A stretch of 64,000 nt of DNA. Origin: Chionis minor. Lineage: Eukaryota; Chordata; Aves; Charadriiformes; Chionididae. The stretch covers positions 1-64,000 of the forward strand of contig VZSF01009937.1 of NCBI GenBank assembly GCA_013398295.1. The letters run 5' to 3'. How positions within the stretch are numbered: the first letter of the stretch is position 1; every line of letters starts with the position of its first letter. Positions 49,461-62,300 of the stretch are shown here, in pieces. Under the pieces are notes generated by a model. That model had not been told where the DNA came from. It saw nothing but the letters and a program-made list of their open reading frames with translations, and did no database searches. The position numbers were made by a program, and so were the translations under genes.

Positions 49461-52239
49461 GAAACACTAGATCTGGTGGGATGTCTATCTTAATCTGAGA
49501 ATCAGATATCCTTATTACCAAAAGTATTCCTGGATTACAGCAACAAAAGCTCATTATTTTCACAAAACAGGCCGGGATACCTCAACAAGTAATTCAATTG
49601 CTATCTCTTCTCCACAATACCTAATAAAAAGCAAATGGGAATAGCTCTGCTGATCTGATTTTTGATACATTTGCTCCCTACTCTACCCCTGCGGGTTTGC
49701 TTGCCGCTTCTGAAGCCTGTTAGACCCTTACCAAATATATGACCTTAAATGATAAAGCTGAACCCGGTGGGAGCAAATAGCTTTGTGATTCTTCCTACAC
49801 TCAGCTCAGCACACGACACCCTCAGCTGTGCTTCAGCACCTGGTTACGGCTCAAAGTCTTTTCTATCCTTAAGGTATTGCAAAAGAGTATTCACAGTATT
49901 CACCTTCATTGCCCAGCAGCAGCCCATGGCCTATGCAATGTATATTCCTCTCCCAGTACCGGGGTGACCAGGAGTTCATTTCCTCAGGTCACCCCAGCAG
50001 AGCACTTTGAGGCAAGGATCATATGCTGGGCTCCCCCTCCCTACAGGAGAGAGGCTAAACTCTTGCATGGGAACTGCAGGAGCTCAGCAGATACCAAACC
50101 ATCCTGCTCAGGGACAAGGTGCTGCCAGACAGAGCAGTGATTTGCAGAGGAAACAGCCTAATCCGCAGCAGCCGCAGGAACCTGGAAGCAGCTTGCAGCT
50201 CGGTGAGGCAACAGAATGTCCACTTGCAGGGGTCCAGCAGGAGCTAGGATCTCTCTTCCCACAGAAACTAGCTTCTCCTGAGCAATGGGTTCTTGTCTTT
50301 CAGATGCGAGTTAGACCCCTTAACTCAGATCCAGTGAAATGAAGACAAGCTCTATGTCAGTCCCTGGGAGTCCCTCATCTTCCAGAATACATGGATTCTC
50401 CCCAGCATGAGCCATAACATGGAGGCTGCGCACTGGAAAGAGATCCAGGATGGGTTCTAGCAGGTGAGTAGGGGCAAGTTTTGGTCTGGTAAAGTCAAAA
50501 TTTCATATCTCTGGCTGTTGAGCTGCATCCTTGGCCATATGTTGCAACATGGACAGCACTGGTCCTTAATGGCTTTTTCTCTTTATTTAATAGCTGCTCC
50601 TTGAGCCTGTGTCTGTCTGTCCTGTGCCTTTAGAAGGCCTGTCTCCACTATTTTCCCCTAAAGACTGTGCTTTTTATGGGCTTGTGCACACAGAATTCTC
50701 AATCCCTAAATATGCAAAAATATTTTAAAATACCTCTTCCATGTCCCCCCCCCAAAAGGCCCTATTGATAGCCTGTGAACTGCACACATTAGAAGACAAA
50801 GTTATTATATAGACAAAGAAGTCAGAGCAAACCTAGCTACACTAGAAGGCTCCATTAAAATATCTTGTCATGGGCCAAGAGTCACATCTAAAGTTCTTCT
50901 CACTTTACTGGGCATCTTTCCACTTGTTTCACTAAGAGCTGGATCAAGACCTTGGCTTTCATCCAAGATCCCTACACTGAAAACTGCACAGAACTTTTTA
51001 TCTGCTGCAGCTGGAAAAAGGCTGAATTGAGCCTGCAAAGTTTCGTAGCCAAGCTTCAGGGGAGAAAGACGGGCCTGTTGATAGAACAAGAGCAGTCATG
51101 CATTCATGTTCTCTTTCTATCAGCTCTTTATTTTTAAGTTCTACAGACTATTCTATACACCTAGATCTTTTTTCATATTTGCTTTTGGAACAGCAATTTT
51201 AAAAACGCTTCAATTAGGAAAAAAGCAATCATGTTTTTATGGGGCTTTGGCCCTTGATTGGGACACATATGTAAAAATTTGAATGTTTGAAATGCTTTCT
51301 GTAAAGAGGACATTTAAAGCATTTTTCAAAATTAACTTTTTTTCCTATGACAGAGGATAAAGTCACATCTTTCCTACTAGGCCATCTGGAAAACATGCAG
51401 TTTCTTCTTGTTCACACAAAGCAGAATTCATATTTCCTAATGCAGCGTTACTCTCTGAATCACAACTGTACAGGCTCTAGTAGCAATTTTTCATGGATTT
51501 CCTTCGACTCAATATTGGATGCCTGTTAAAAAACGTTTTCTGTAACATTAAAATAGGGTTCTTTTTCCTCTTTCCACATGATTTCCAGCGCAGACCAGAT
51601 CACAGCTTGACAGCCTTGAAGAATTTGACACAGTGGGTTTACCATAGAGCTGCAGACATCCATTGCAATCTTGATCTTCTAGTTCTTCAGTGGCCATCTT
51701 TCAAATTGATTATAAGGATCCTCATATTCAAAAGGCAGCAGCACAGAAGACTGAAAAAATAAAGGTATCCTTACTATGTTCTGCAGTTTCGCCTTTAGAC
51801 AACCAGAGCTGACAACACAGTCCTGTGCCACAGGGAATTTGGAGTGCAGCTTATGAGTGAGAAACTCAAATACTGCAGGTTCATTTGGGTGGACACTCTT
51901 GAAAAGAGAGAGATTTGATTCTGGAAGAACAACTCAGTTTTCAAGTGCAGTACTTCTCCAGAATAGTCTCTTCTGTGCCTCAGGGGAGGGAATGAGCCAG
52001 AAGAAAAGAGCTAGCTGAAGAAAACTCATCATATTGCCCCAGTGATAACCAAATTCACCATAGCCAAATAACACACTTAAGCCAGCCAACAGCCCCAGTG
52101 CAGCCAGGCATGTGTTCCAGTTTGCAAAAGCAGACACTGCTACTGCTGTTCCCATGTCATTTCCATCTAATGAAATGCTTCACTGTCTCTAAGCTGCTTC
52201 TGGAAAAGCAGATCCGAGCTCCTCATTCACTTAGGTATT
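49461..52239. other. Gene-free unique DNA
   Basis: A GC-richer patch at about 49980-50345 has overlapping plus-strand frames of 87 and 111 codons, but no domain or convincing exon structure. The remainder is ordinary non-coding sequence. Confidence 0.5.
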
Positions 52240-52430
52240 ACTGAAAATTCTACCCTACTCATATTAATTAAGAGGAGAATAACGCTCATTACAGATCCTA
52301 ATTAGCACTAGATTTGGCAGAGGGTTGTGCATCATAAAAGTGTGATGTTTAATGAGTATGTGGCAGATGTTAGTCATCTCATTTAACACGCAGCTGACAG
52401 AGGTTTCTCTCACAACAGAGTAGGATGGTG
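52240..52430. promoter_or_regulatory. Candidate regulatory segment
   Basis: Homeodomain-like cores are dense (ATTAATTAAGAGG, CTCATTACAG, CCTAATTAGCACTAG, GTTTAATGAG) in unique sequence. The arrangement is enhancer-like; activity is unknown. Confidence 0.25.
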
Positions 52431-53039
52431 AAGAGGATCAACTACAAATATTGCTTGGACCCAAACTGTCCTTTGCAGAAGCTTTTCTGGGGCAGTAGCT
52501 GACCTGTTTGGGATTGGTTTTAGGTTTCCCCCCCACACCGCTCCATTGCTGATTCCTAGAGGTCCACCCTGATTTTTGTAAAGCTAGCATAGCCCTGGAC
52601 TTTTTCGGGACTGCTGCATGTCTCTCAGACAAAGGAAAAATCAGTAAGAGGTGATTTTCATGAAGTAAAAGGGATAAAACCACACAGAGCAAGCCAAATG
52701 CTAGTTGACAGAGGCAGACATACAATTACTACTGCATATCTCAGAGCAGTCCCAATTCTGTCCAAATTTGGTTTGACTAGAGCTGTGGCCTCTGGCTGCC
52801 AGCAGTTTAAGAAGTGACTACCATAGACATCTCTATCAGGTGATTAGGAACACCAATAGAAGTCTGTCAAAAGTTCTCCCCATCAATGGGCCACTGTCTT
52901 GTCAGGAGAGCCTCATGGCTGGCAAGTGGCTGTTGCGGTGGCCAAGCATCAGCAGCAAGCTGTGCCCAGCCACATGCTCAGCTGAAGCCCATCCATCACA
53001 GCAAGTAGTTCCTTAACTCCTCAGCACTGGTGGCATTAC

Positions 53040-53470
53040 AAGAGTACTTTATTAAATATAACACCTATGGTGTTAAGCTGCCACCCACTATAAATAGTGA
53101 GGCATTCATTTTAATCATTATACTGGAATATGGAGACCTGGAAATGTCTTGTTCTGGGATTTGAATATTTATTGCCGTTTGCAATGTTCTACTGCTTGGT
53201 AAGCTCCCCTAAATGGTTAGCTGCTTCTTCCATCAAAAACTCATTTTATTTTTCTTGAGTACTGCAAAGCTGTACTGTAGAAGTTGCAAACAAAAAACAC
53301 CAGCAACTTGGCCTTTATCAGAAAAACATATTTTAAAAAATCTGAAGGCTTTTTGTGTGTATTTAGCTAAAAGGCTTATTTTTAACTGTAATTAAATGAA
53401 GGACTTATAACAATTAATGAAAATAAAACAAATTAGCATAAATCCTTTGATAGTTTTACCTGGAACATCA
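53040..53470. promoter_or_regulatory. Candidate enhancer with MEF2 and T-box-like sites
   Basis: CTATAAATAG at 53088-53097 fits the MEF2 consensus YTAWWWWTAR exactly. Fourteen bases upstream, AACACC-TAT-GGTGTT (53060-53074) is a perfect dyad containing a T-box-like ACACCT. The following 370 bp are unique, AT-rich and dense in TAATTA/TTAATGA-like cores. MEF2 plus T-box combinations occur in muscle and heart enhancers, so that is a possible role, but it is inferred from motifs only. Confidence 0.28.
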
Positions 53471-55377
53471 GTTAGTCCCCTGAGTGCTTTTATCAGCATC
53501 CATGAGATGCACCTGCACTCAACTTGGAAATTTTGTTGATGCTTGCTTAAACAAACAGTTCTATGTTAAAGTGGTAAAGAATTACGGTTAAATGCTGTGG
53601 AGGAGGAGAACAAGACAAGTCACCAAGTTTAATTTCTAATGGAGGATTTGTTTTCCTTTATTGTTTGTTCTTTCCCCTTTCTCTTCATTCCAGTTAGGAC
53701 TGGCAGGAGAGCATTAACCAAAGTTCCCCAATTGGCAATTAACACTCCAGATTGAAAACTTACATAAAGGGTGGTTTAGTTATTCCCTAGCTCCTCACTC
53801 AAGGCTACAAATGTGTGCAGAGGCTCTGTGCTGGCCTTTTGAGAAAGGCCTACTAATTTCCACTCTGCTTTTGTCATGCAGGCTCCCTCAAATTTTGTAG
53901 CAGAGGATACGAGTTCTTCAGTGACAGTCACAGGAAGAAGATTTACTTCAGATTTACAGCAGCCACTTCATGTGTGAAAACACAGCTTCTTCATATGAAG
54001 ATTTTTGTGCACAGCAACAAACACATTTAAAATGTATCCTGTACTCCTGAAAATGTGGCCAACTCTGTTCCTGGGTTCAGCAAACAAAGTGCTGTACAGA
54101 GTTGGTCAGAGAGCCTCAAGTACTTGCCAATGCTACCAGGCAGTGCAAAGGCAAGAAGAGAATCATTGCAGCCCCCCACCCCCAAAAAAGAAAAACCTCT
54201 GGACTTCACACTTCCGTTTTGTTCTTTCCTCCAAATAAAATGGAGGAACAACCCTGAATATGAGGGAGAAAGCACTTTTCTTTCTTACACAACAAAATTG
54301 CACAACTTAGTTTGGTATCGTATTTTGCAACATAGCCTATTTCCTGCCCTTTAATACTCAAGAGACCGCAGAAATCAGAGTGCTTTTAGCAAACTAAAAA
54401 AGATCTAATGGTAAAGGAGAGCACTGCATTTCACAGTAAGACAAGGGGGTTAAGAATAACATCCATTTTTCCAATTTCACATTGGTTTTTACCTGGGGTG
54501 GAATGGCCATTATGGATAAAAAGCACTTTTACCCCGTCCAGGATGCAGTGGTTTGTGTATTTGCTCTCTGCAGATCTCTTGCACCAAGAGCAGCCCTATC
54601 CCTGTAACCATGGAAACCGCTCGTGGCAAATTCCCTCAAAACACAAAAGCAGAAGGATGGAAAGGAACAAACATTTTAAGAAGGTTGTACACAGAGAGCA
54701 TCTTAACTTCACAGAAGCGTTTCCGATGGCTTGGGGAATATGCAGGACAGGAGAAAACCAGTTTCTTGGTGCCAGAGAACCAGCAGTCAGGCTGCCCGCC
54801 TTCCTCTCTGAACAATAAAACAGAGGACTTTGTCTAAGGCTGTTCTTTAGCATCATAGTTGTACTCTGTGAAGACCTGCATGCAGTGTCACAGCTTTTCT
54901 GAACATTTGGTGGATCCAAGGGCTCGATACTGAACATTCATAGCAGTGTATGACAACCTTGCCTCATGCCTAAGACAGATGCACTTTGAATTCAAAAAGG
55001 TAACTTAGATTTTTGTCTTCAAAAGTAAAAAATAAAGGTACAATCCTGGGTAGAATCATAACAACAAGGGAAGGGTCATATTTGAGCAGACCTTGGTCCA
55101 CCTCATTCAGTTTTCTGCCTCCAACAGTGTCTATGAATGAGGAAGAGTAAGTATCACTCAAGGGGGCACTTTCAGCTTAATTCCCCATTTCCAACTCTCC
55201 CTAGCCTCAGGGGACTCCCTGAGCCTGTTGTGATTTGTCAAGGTAGTAAACCTCAAAGAAACTCTGTTCCAAACACTTTTCCAGGCTCCTTCCCAAACCA
55301 TCCTGTGGCAGGCAGTACAACAGGCCTCATTTACTCCAGGTGAACAACCACCTCCTGTTTGCATTGAGCCTACATCC
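53471..55377. other. Gene-free unique DNA
   Basis: Overlapping plus-strand frames at 54408-54837 (136 and 94 codons) were examined. They share no known domain, and no exon signals stand out. No transposon is recognised. Confidence 0.45.
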
Positions 55378-56045
55378 TACTAGTGTCACTTGATGGCCTC
55401 CTGTTCTCATGCCAGAAGAAATAACAATCAATCTCTATTCACCCCTCCCATGTCACTCATGATTTTGTAGATCTCTCTTATCATCCAGCCACTCTTGGAA
55501 AATGCCAATGTAAAGTTCAGCTTACTTAACTGTTCCTTGAACAGATCATCTCATACCTTTGCCCACACGCATTGCCTTTCTTCAGACTTTCTCCTACTGT
55601 AATAAATCTTGAGATGAGAGGACCAGAACTGCATGGAGGGGGTGAACCTTAGAGTCAGGCAGTGGCTTTTTTATCTCTATTCTTCTCACAGAAAGTAATA
55701 TTTCAACTTTTTTTCCATTGCTACTGAGTGCCAAGCTACTGGTTTCATGGAGCTATCATAAGCCTATAGTCTCACTCTCAAGTGACAATAACGAAGTCAA
55801 AGCTTACAATATTATATGAGGACAAGATTACTCTTACCCAGGAGTTACATTTACCCACACTGAATTTCATCTGCTTACTACCCACCTCTCCAATTCAGCA
55901 GGTCATTCTTCATTCTGAACTTGAGCTCCTCCAGAACACTTGGGTGATTAGCATTAGCCCTGGCAATCAGTTAATTTTCATTTTATTTATTTGTACCTCA
56001 ACCTGTTCCATAATTACTTCAAATTTTAGGCTGATCATTTGCTGA
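55378..56045 (-). mobile_element. Ancient CR1 LINE copy (old amniote lineage)
   Basis: The plus strand shows, in order, GTGTCACTTGATGGCCTCCT, CACTCATGATTTTGTAGATC, GAGATGAGAGGACCAGAACT with GCATGGAGG, and CACACTGAATTTCATCTGC. These are landmark strings of an old CR1 lineage shared by turtles, crocodilians and birds, read antisense. On the minus strand they derive from the thumb-to-3' part of ORF2 and the 3' UTR. The copy is much more diverged than the CR1 pieces at 7775-9275, with gaps and no surviving frame. Both boundaries are approximate. The identification rests on recalled consensus text. Confidence 0.82.
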
Positions 56046-56139
56046 ATCACTACTGAAAAGAATGATATAGGGAATCTACCCAGCTTCTTCTACAGCAAGC
56101 AGACAAATAATTATCTTCTCTGCAGCAGTCTTGTCCACT

Positions 56140-56710
56140 TGGCTCCCAGATGGCCTCATCAATTTCTGCTGGACCTTTTGTTCTTGCTATTAGGCCCTGC
56201 AGCCTCTCCTCCCCCTCCCAGGGCTTTGAGAGCCATTGCTCAAGGCCAGGTCTGATATGGCGCAGTTGTGTGACCTTGGACCTGACAGAGGTCAGACCTT
56301 GGAACAGAGCTGGGAGAAGTCTTGCTGAGGGTCTCTGTTCCTTCCAGGGCATTTAAGCTCAAGTCCTTGCCCTTGGTCCCTGCCCGAACTATGCTGTGGT
56401 GGCCCTGTGCCCACCCCTGCCCCTTACCAACCCAGACCCTGTCCAAATTGCTTGACTTCCCAAGCCTTGGACCTGCTTGTCACCATGGACTCATACAGCA
56501 AGCTGGACTCCTGACTGCCCCAGGTCACTGTCACCCAACCCACTGTGCTCTCTCTGCCTGGGCACTGTGGGACTGGGACCCATCATGAGGACACTGTCCT
56601 ACCTGCTTTGCTACACCTTCACTCCCAGCTCCTCTTCCCCTGTGGAGCAGCCCCAGTCCCACTGCTGCCTGGCAGTCAGGCTGGAAGGAAGACAAATTCC
56701 TTTACCTAGC
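56140..56710. other. GC-rich, CpG-poor block, unclassified
   Basis: GC content is visibly higher than in the flanks, with abundant CCC/CTG strings but very few CpG. The words CTTGGACCTG (56275 and 56465) and related CCTTGG strings recur. Frames are open on both strands but lack known domains. It could be an unrecognised repeat, for example an old LTR, or a GC-rich unique patch. I see no LTR boundaries. Confidence 0.35.
56270..56303. promoter_or_regulatory. Nuclear-receptor half-site cluster
   Basis: TGTGACCTTGGACCTGACAG followed by AGGTCAGACCTTGG contains TGACCTTGG (reverse of the ERR/NR5A-type CCAAGGTCA), AGGTCA and a second ACCTTGG. Three half-site-like words in 34 bp are suggestive but unproven. 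Confidence 0.28.
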
Positions 56711-59029
56711 TGATCCTCAGATTTGGGTTTGTATTATATTATCATAATACATTTCAAACTCGCAAGGACTAAACCCGATGAATGTTTCGGGAGAGTGATG
56801 CGGAGAGGAGGAGAAACAGGGGCCTCCAGTTTAACCCGGTGTCAGCGGAGGAGTCTCAGCAGCTGCGTACTCCATACACACTCCTAGTGCACAACCATGG
56901 TCTGGCTGCTTAACTACTCCCTGGTAGTTTCTCCTGCTCTAAGAAGGGATTAAACTTTCCTCTGGAGAACAAAAGAACGCTCCTTCCTCCCTCTCAGTAA
57001 CAAATATCAACAGCAACAGCCCTGACTGGGAAGACTTGGAAGTTTGCCATTAACTTTAGCAAGTTAAGAAAGTGGCTTCATTCATGGAGCAAGGACAAGA
57101 TGAACTACAGAAAAGAGTTTGGCCCTCCTCTGTGTTCAACACACATAAACACACTAGCACATGAGGCTGGGCATCTCATGTCCTTCCTAAGCCTCGTAAA
57201 AATACACTTGGAAATTTACAGAAAGCAACTTTTCATTCTGAAGCACAAAAAAATTTACTAGTGCCTATAACGTGCTAAAAGTCTTGTGTCAATGTAGCTG
57301 GCTTGTAGCCTCAGCTAGCAGGCTTTCCTTTTTAAAATTTGTATTTTGGCAACAATTTTACTACGCTAAGCTACAAAGGAGATGATCCATAGTCTTCCAC
57401 TCACTACGCTTTAGAAAAATCTCTCCTGCAATACTAATGATCAATATGGCCTTCAAAAAGAGTGCTAATGCAATCCTGATAACTGTGTGTTGAAGTACGC
57501 ATAGAGGCATGGAAATTTCGGAATAAAACTCAAACCAAGCTCTATAGTCACATTTCAGCAAGCTGTAAACAAACTGCTGCAAGGAGGACGGAAGCAGGGA
57601 GAGCACCTCAGGAGGGCAAAACACCAGGTTTTACTGGCATAAAACCCACCCATGATATTAAAATACCTTGTCATTTTTCCTGATTCCATTTAAGAAAACT
57701 AAGGCAGTTTTACAGCGTTCTACATTTCAGTTGGCACAGTTTTATCCTTCTCTTCTTCCTCTCTTTTTTGTTGCACCTTTCTTAGTGGTAAAGTGGCAAG
57801 ACAGGAGCAGGGAGAAAAACAGGGATACAAATATCAGGGGGGGAATGAAAGTTAGAATACATCTTATTACAATGAAACTGTTCAGGGTGAAATGGCTTTT
57901 AAAAAATGCCTTGCCATAATGATATAGGAATACACGGAAAACCAGGCCTGAAGGCTGAAACAACAGTTGTAGGTTATTTTGTTTTAAACCAAAAGATACA
58001 GTTGGTAAAGCTTTTAGGAACATAGTAAAGCTTACAAATGAAGTTTGTCCCTAGAAGTTCTACCTTTTCTCCCCCCGTTCATATCAGTTGCTCTTAATAA
58101 ATCATAACTCCCTACAAATTTCACTTCTTAAAAGAAATTTGTATACCTACATTCATATCTATTCACATTTAGCTCAGCTGCCCAAAATGTTTATCTTAAA
58201 TCAGATTCAATCGTCATCTCCAAGATTAAGCAGCACGGGCATTAACAGGATAAAACAAAACCAAGTGTGGTAACTTCCCCACTTTTAATGTTTAACATTA
58301 GTCCTGCATTTGAGTGTCCCCACGTTGCTTCTGAACAGGGAATTCCATACAACATCTACCTAGATTATGGAAAAGGTTATTGATAATAAAAATTACGATC
58401 AATCACAAGACACTCCTTAGATCTGCAGATTGGATGGAATAAGGACTTGGAACACCAGTCCAAAAGGCTCCCAGAAAAGGCTTCATATTTACTACATGAA
58501 ATTAGGCAACTCATCACAGTCAAAGGAAGAGACCTTAAGTAATCAGTACTGTTCATTGCATGTCACACCCTTTCTCCCAGGCCCTTGTCATTCAAAAAGG
58601 TTTAAATTGTTGTGCTGGATCTAAACAGAGAGATAAACAGGCCTTACCTTAAATCTGTAAGGTGGTGCAGCTACACTGGGGGACTGAATAGCAGATCCTG
58701 CTACAAGCCTTGTGCTGTTATTAATTTAGAGGTGGCTCATCCAAGAATAGCTTGGTTATCTAAATAGCACACAGGAGCATGCAGAGCAGAGACATCTTGA
58801 GCCCTAATCTAAGCAGAAAGTTAATTTCACCACTATTTGAGGTGTGGCAACAGCCAAGTGGGAAGCTGGCTGTTCCCACCTGGGGAAATTATTCCTATGC
58901 TCTAGAAAGCTCGCTACAGGTTTTAATTGTTCAGAGCAACACTTCTTCCAAATGTGTGCCCCATGTGTCTCCTTTAACCAAGAATTCAACATTCATAAGC
59001 ACTACTGGTGTCTATGTTTTTCGGCTGCA
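56711..59029. other. Gene-free unique DNA
   Basis: No exon or repeat is recognised. Frames stay below about 115 codons. Composition returns to the AT-rich background. Confidence 0.5.
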
Positions 59030-59340
59030 ACCGTAGCCTCTGCTGCAGTCGTAAGTGGTATACAGCTATTTTTAGCACAGCAGCCTGGAGTCCCATTTGA
59101 TGGGTGTTATGTTGGTGGCTGCTTCTCCAGCCAGAACAATAACAGTACCATAGACAGGGAGCATACTTTTCCTCTTCAGGCTAATTAAATGCGCTAGGGG
59201 AGGTTCCCGAGTGAGAGCAACCAGCTGCATATAAAATACAAAAGATACCCACCTTCCTTCACAGGTATTAATGAATTCCCATTTAGGTGCCTAATAAACT
59301 TGCACATTAAATTCTAATCTCATCCTGCTTCGCTCATTAA
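59030..59340. promoter_or_regulatory. Candidate regulatory segment
   Basis: Unique sequence with retained CpG (AATGCGCTAGG) and cores such as GGCTAATTAAATG and CATTTAGGTGCC. No coding or transposon signal. Inference from texture only. Confidence 0.2.
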
Positions 59341-62300
59341 CCTGAAGCACTCTACCGGTGAAAGACCTATTCTTTTAGGAGGTACTACAGTGCCTGATAC
59401 TCCCTGATCAGGCGAAACCCCTGAATCTGGATCTGCAATCTCAGAGTCACCTGAAGTGGCAATTCCATCTTTTCTGTTCATAATGGCCATGCAATTGCTC
59501 TGCAACCCTCTTCTGACTCACTGAGCTATACATTTCTCTGCTTTCTTGCGTGCTTCATAAAAATTCTGTCTGAGACTGTAGCTCTATGGAAAATAATGTC
59601 TGTTTTCCATGTAAACACTTCAGACAGCTTAAGTCAAAGCCTGGTAAGTTCATTATGAATTGCTATAGTACCTGTTACTATATCCCTCGACTGGCATTCT
59701 TGCTCCTGTTTTGCTAACATCTGCTCACACCCATTAGCAGCCAGACTTTTCTCCCCTCAGTCATGTATCTAATCACCCATCCTCCACAACTGGCTTGCCT
59801 TCTTCATCATTTCTCAGGTTATTAAGCACAAGAGAGACACACTTAGCCAGTCTTCTCAGAGCCTAGAAACTGCAGTTCCGGTATTTCAGTACAGATTGGT
59901 GAAATGTCCCTGTTGTCTCCTTGACTTGAGGAGTGGGACTCCCAACCCCCTTAACCTGTTCACAACCAAAACCCAGGGTATTATGATGGCTCCCCATATG
60001 AACTTCAGTAGCAATTAAGTAGAAAGGAAATTAAAGTTGTTCTTTTTCAACAGTGGATTGCTTGCACATTCAAGATGACCAGCACCAGCAGCGATTGTGC
60101 AAACTCCCTAGTTATGTCTCACCCAGCAAAACCCTGACCTTTGTGGACCACCTGCCAGGGGACACCTCTGCTTTTCCTCCTGCAATGATCATGTTTACCC
60201 CCTGGCATCACAGAGCATATAGCCAATATGGATTCAAATTTGTGATTACCATAATTCCAGCTTGTTTGCTGGATTAGATATTTACTCTTTCTACAGAGAT
60301 ATGATGCCAATAAGCCACTTCAAGGGAGCTGCCCATTGATAAACTTTCTACCAGTACAGACTGGAATCATAAGAGAAACACAAGCAGAGCTTCCAATCAC
60401 CAAAGCCTGGAAATTGATTATTTCTGGAAGATACATGTGAACATATTTTATTCTAAAACTCAATGCATCATTAATGCACCATAAATATTAATGTCATATC
60501 AGTATTTTCTAGCAGTTGAGCCATCAAGCCGCTATGCTGTCCAGAACAAGTTAAATATATTATTAACTTATGTGTTGTACAAAGAATATATTCCCAAGCA
60601 TATAATCTCTTTAGACGCTTCTTGGAACAGGAGAGATCACACACATGTCAGGAAATACTCATAAAGATTTGGTTTATCACAACAAGTAAAACAGGTGAAC
60701 TCACTGCACACAGAGCAAGGTGATGACAGCAATGGCTCCTGTCAGCCATCCAGAAAGCATCAGGGAACGTACACCCCAGGCCACACAACAGCCCAAAAAA
60801 TCCCCGCGATAACTCAGGAGCAGGACTAAGGGCAGTTGCTTGTGTAGCCCACCTTAGGAAAGAAGTAAATGCCCTGGGCCCAGCTGAAATAGAGTGAGAA
60901 GGGGTGGGTGGACTCCCAGGTGAGTGTGGTCAGGGCAATCAAAGCCTGTTAGTGCCCTCACACCACACACCTGCAGCCATGTGCATTTTTAGTCCTAAAA
61001 TATGGAAATGAAGCAGGCAGCGTAAGATGCATGGGGGACTAATTGAAACATAAGCTGAATTGCTAAACCCATTATATTAGCTGTGCGGTGCTTTGAAGGG
61101 GCAATCACAATAAATGTTGTTTCTGCAAAATGTCTGTTTTCAAAAAGTTCAGCACACATTTCACATAAGAGCTCCTGATGAGACACACACATCACCTCCT
61201 TTCAACCAAAGCAACGAGGGCTCATCCCATTCCTTGCAGTACGAGTGAGGAACAGTGTGATTCAGGACCAGTACAAGAGCACACAAGCCCACACTTGCTC
61301 TGACAAAGATGACTTGCTGCAGCTTCAAGACTGAAACTACCCCTGGAGACCTCCTCTGTTTGCACTACAATCCTTCCCTTATTTCCCCATCCCCCTGCTT
61401 TCCAGGCCATCCTTACACCTTCTTCTTCCCCCTTCCACATACGCCCACTACTTGCTTTTGTATCTGAAGGTCACTTCAAGACAGCTGGGGGCAGCATGTG
61501 GTATCACTGCGCTCAGCCAGTGCAGCCAGCTCCCATGAGACAAAAGGAAACTTGGCAAAATTCAGGAAATTTCAGTTTTGAAAAGAGGGTATGTTCATTC
61601 AGAAGTCATGGATTCTGTTCAACTTAATTTTAATAGCTACAAGGGAAAATAATGGACAATGGTTGTTTTGCTGGTGGTGGTGCTGATGGGTTTTTTTTTC
61701 ATTTTACATAACAAAGTTGGCTTCGGGTACATGTTATTATTTGTCTCCAGCCTGCCCGGTATAAGGTGATGCAGATAAACAAGTTGTGACTACTTGCAGA
61801 TGGTTACCAAACTAAACTACAATGCTAAATGAAGCTCACTTACCAATGGAAATTACTAAAGCTGCTTGGACCCCTCAGAATGCTGAAGGCATTTTAAGGT
61901 TACAACACAGAGCTTTGTAGAGATGACCAAAGCCTCCAAGAAGTTGGGAGCCTCCCGTGAGATACCAGCAGAGCTGAAGGAGGCTCAGTGGTTCACAGAC
62001 CTTATAAACACACATGCCGCAGCTGTAGCCAAGTATTGATTTTTGCCAGGTTGTTTCAGAAATAGCTGCAGCAGAGGGACATACAAGTTTTTACACGGAG
62101 TTCCAACATATGCTGTAGAAGATTTTCGACAAGAATCCTCTATTTTTTTCTGGAGTACACTTGAAAAAACAAACACAGAGCTGAAGCTGGGATGCTTTTC
62201 ATCAAGATTCAGTGTTCATATTTGGGTTTTCTTCTTGCCAGTACATTAGTTGCCATTTCTATCTAAAAGTTTCTGAAAACCGTTTAGCAGAATTTTGGGA

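Noticed and set aside
54408..54837. Two overlapping plus-strand frames considered as a possible exon
   Set aside because: Neither frame contains a known domain, and no clear splice-site pair defines an exon.
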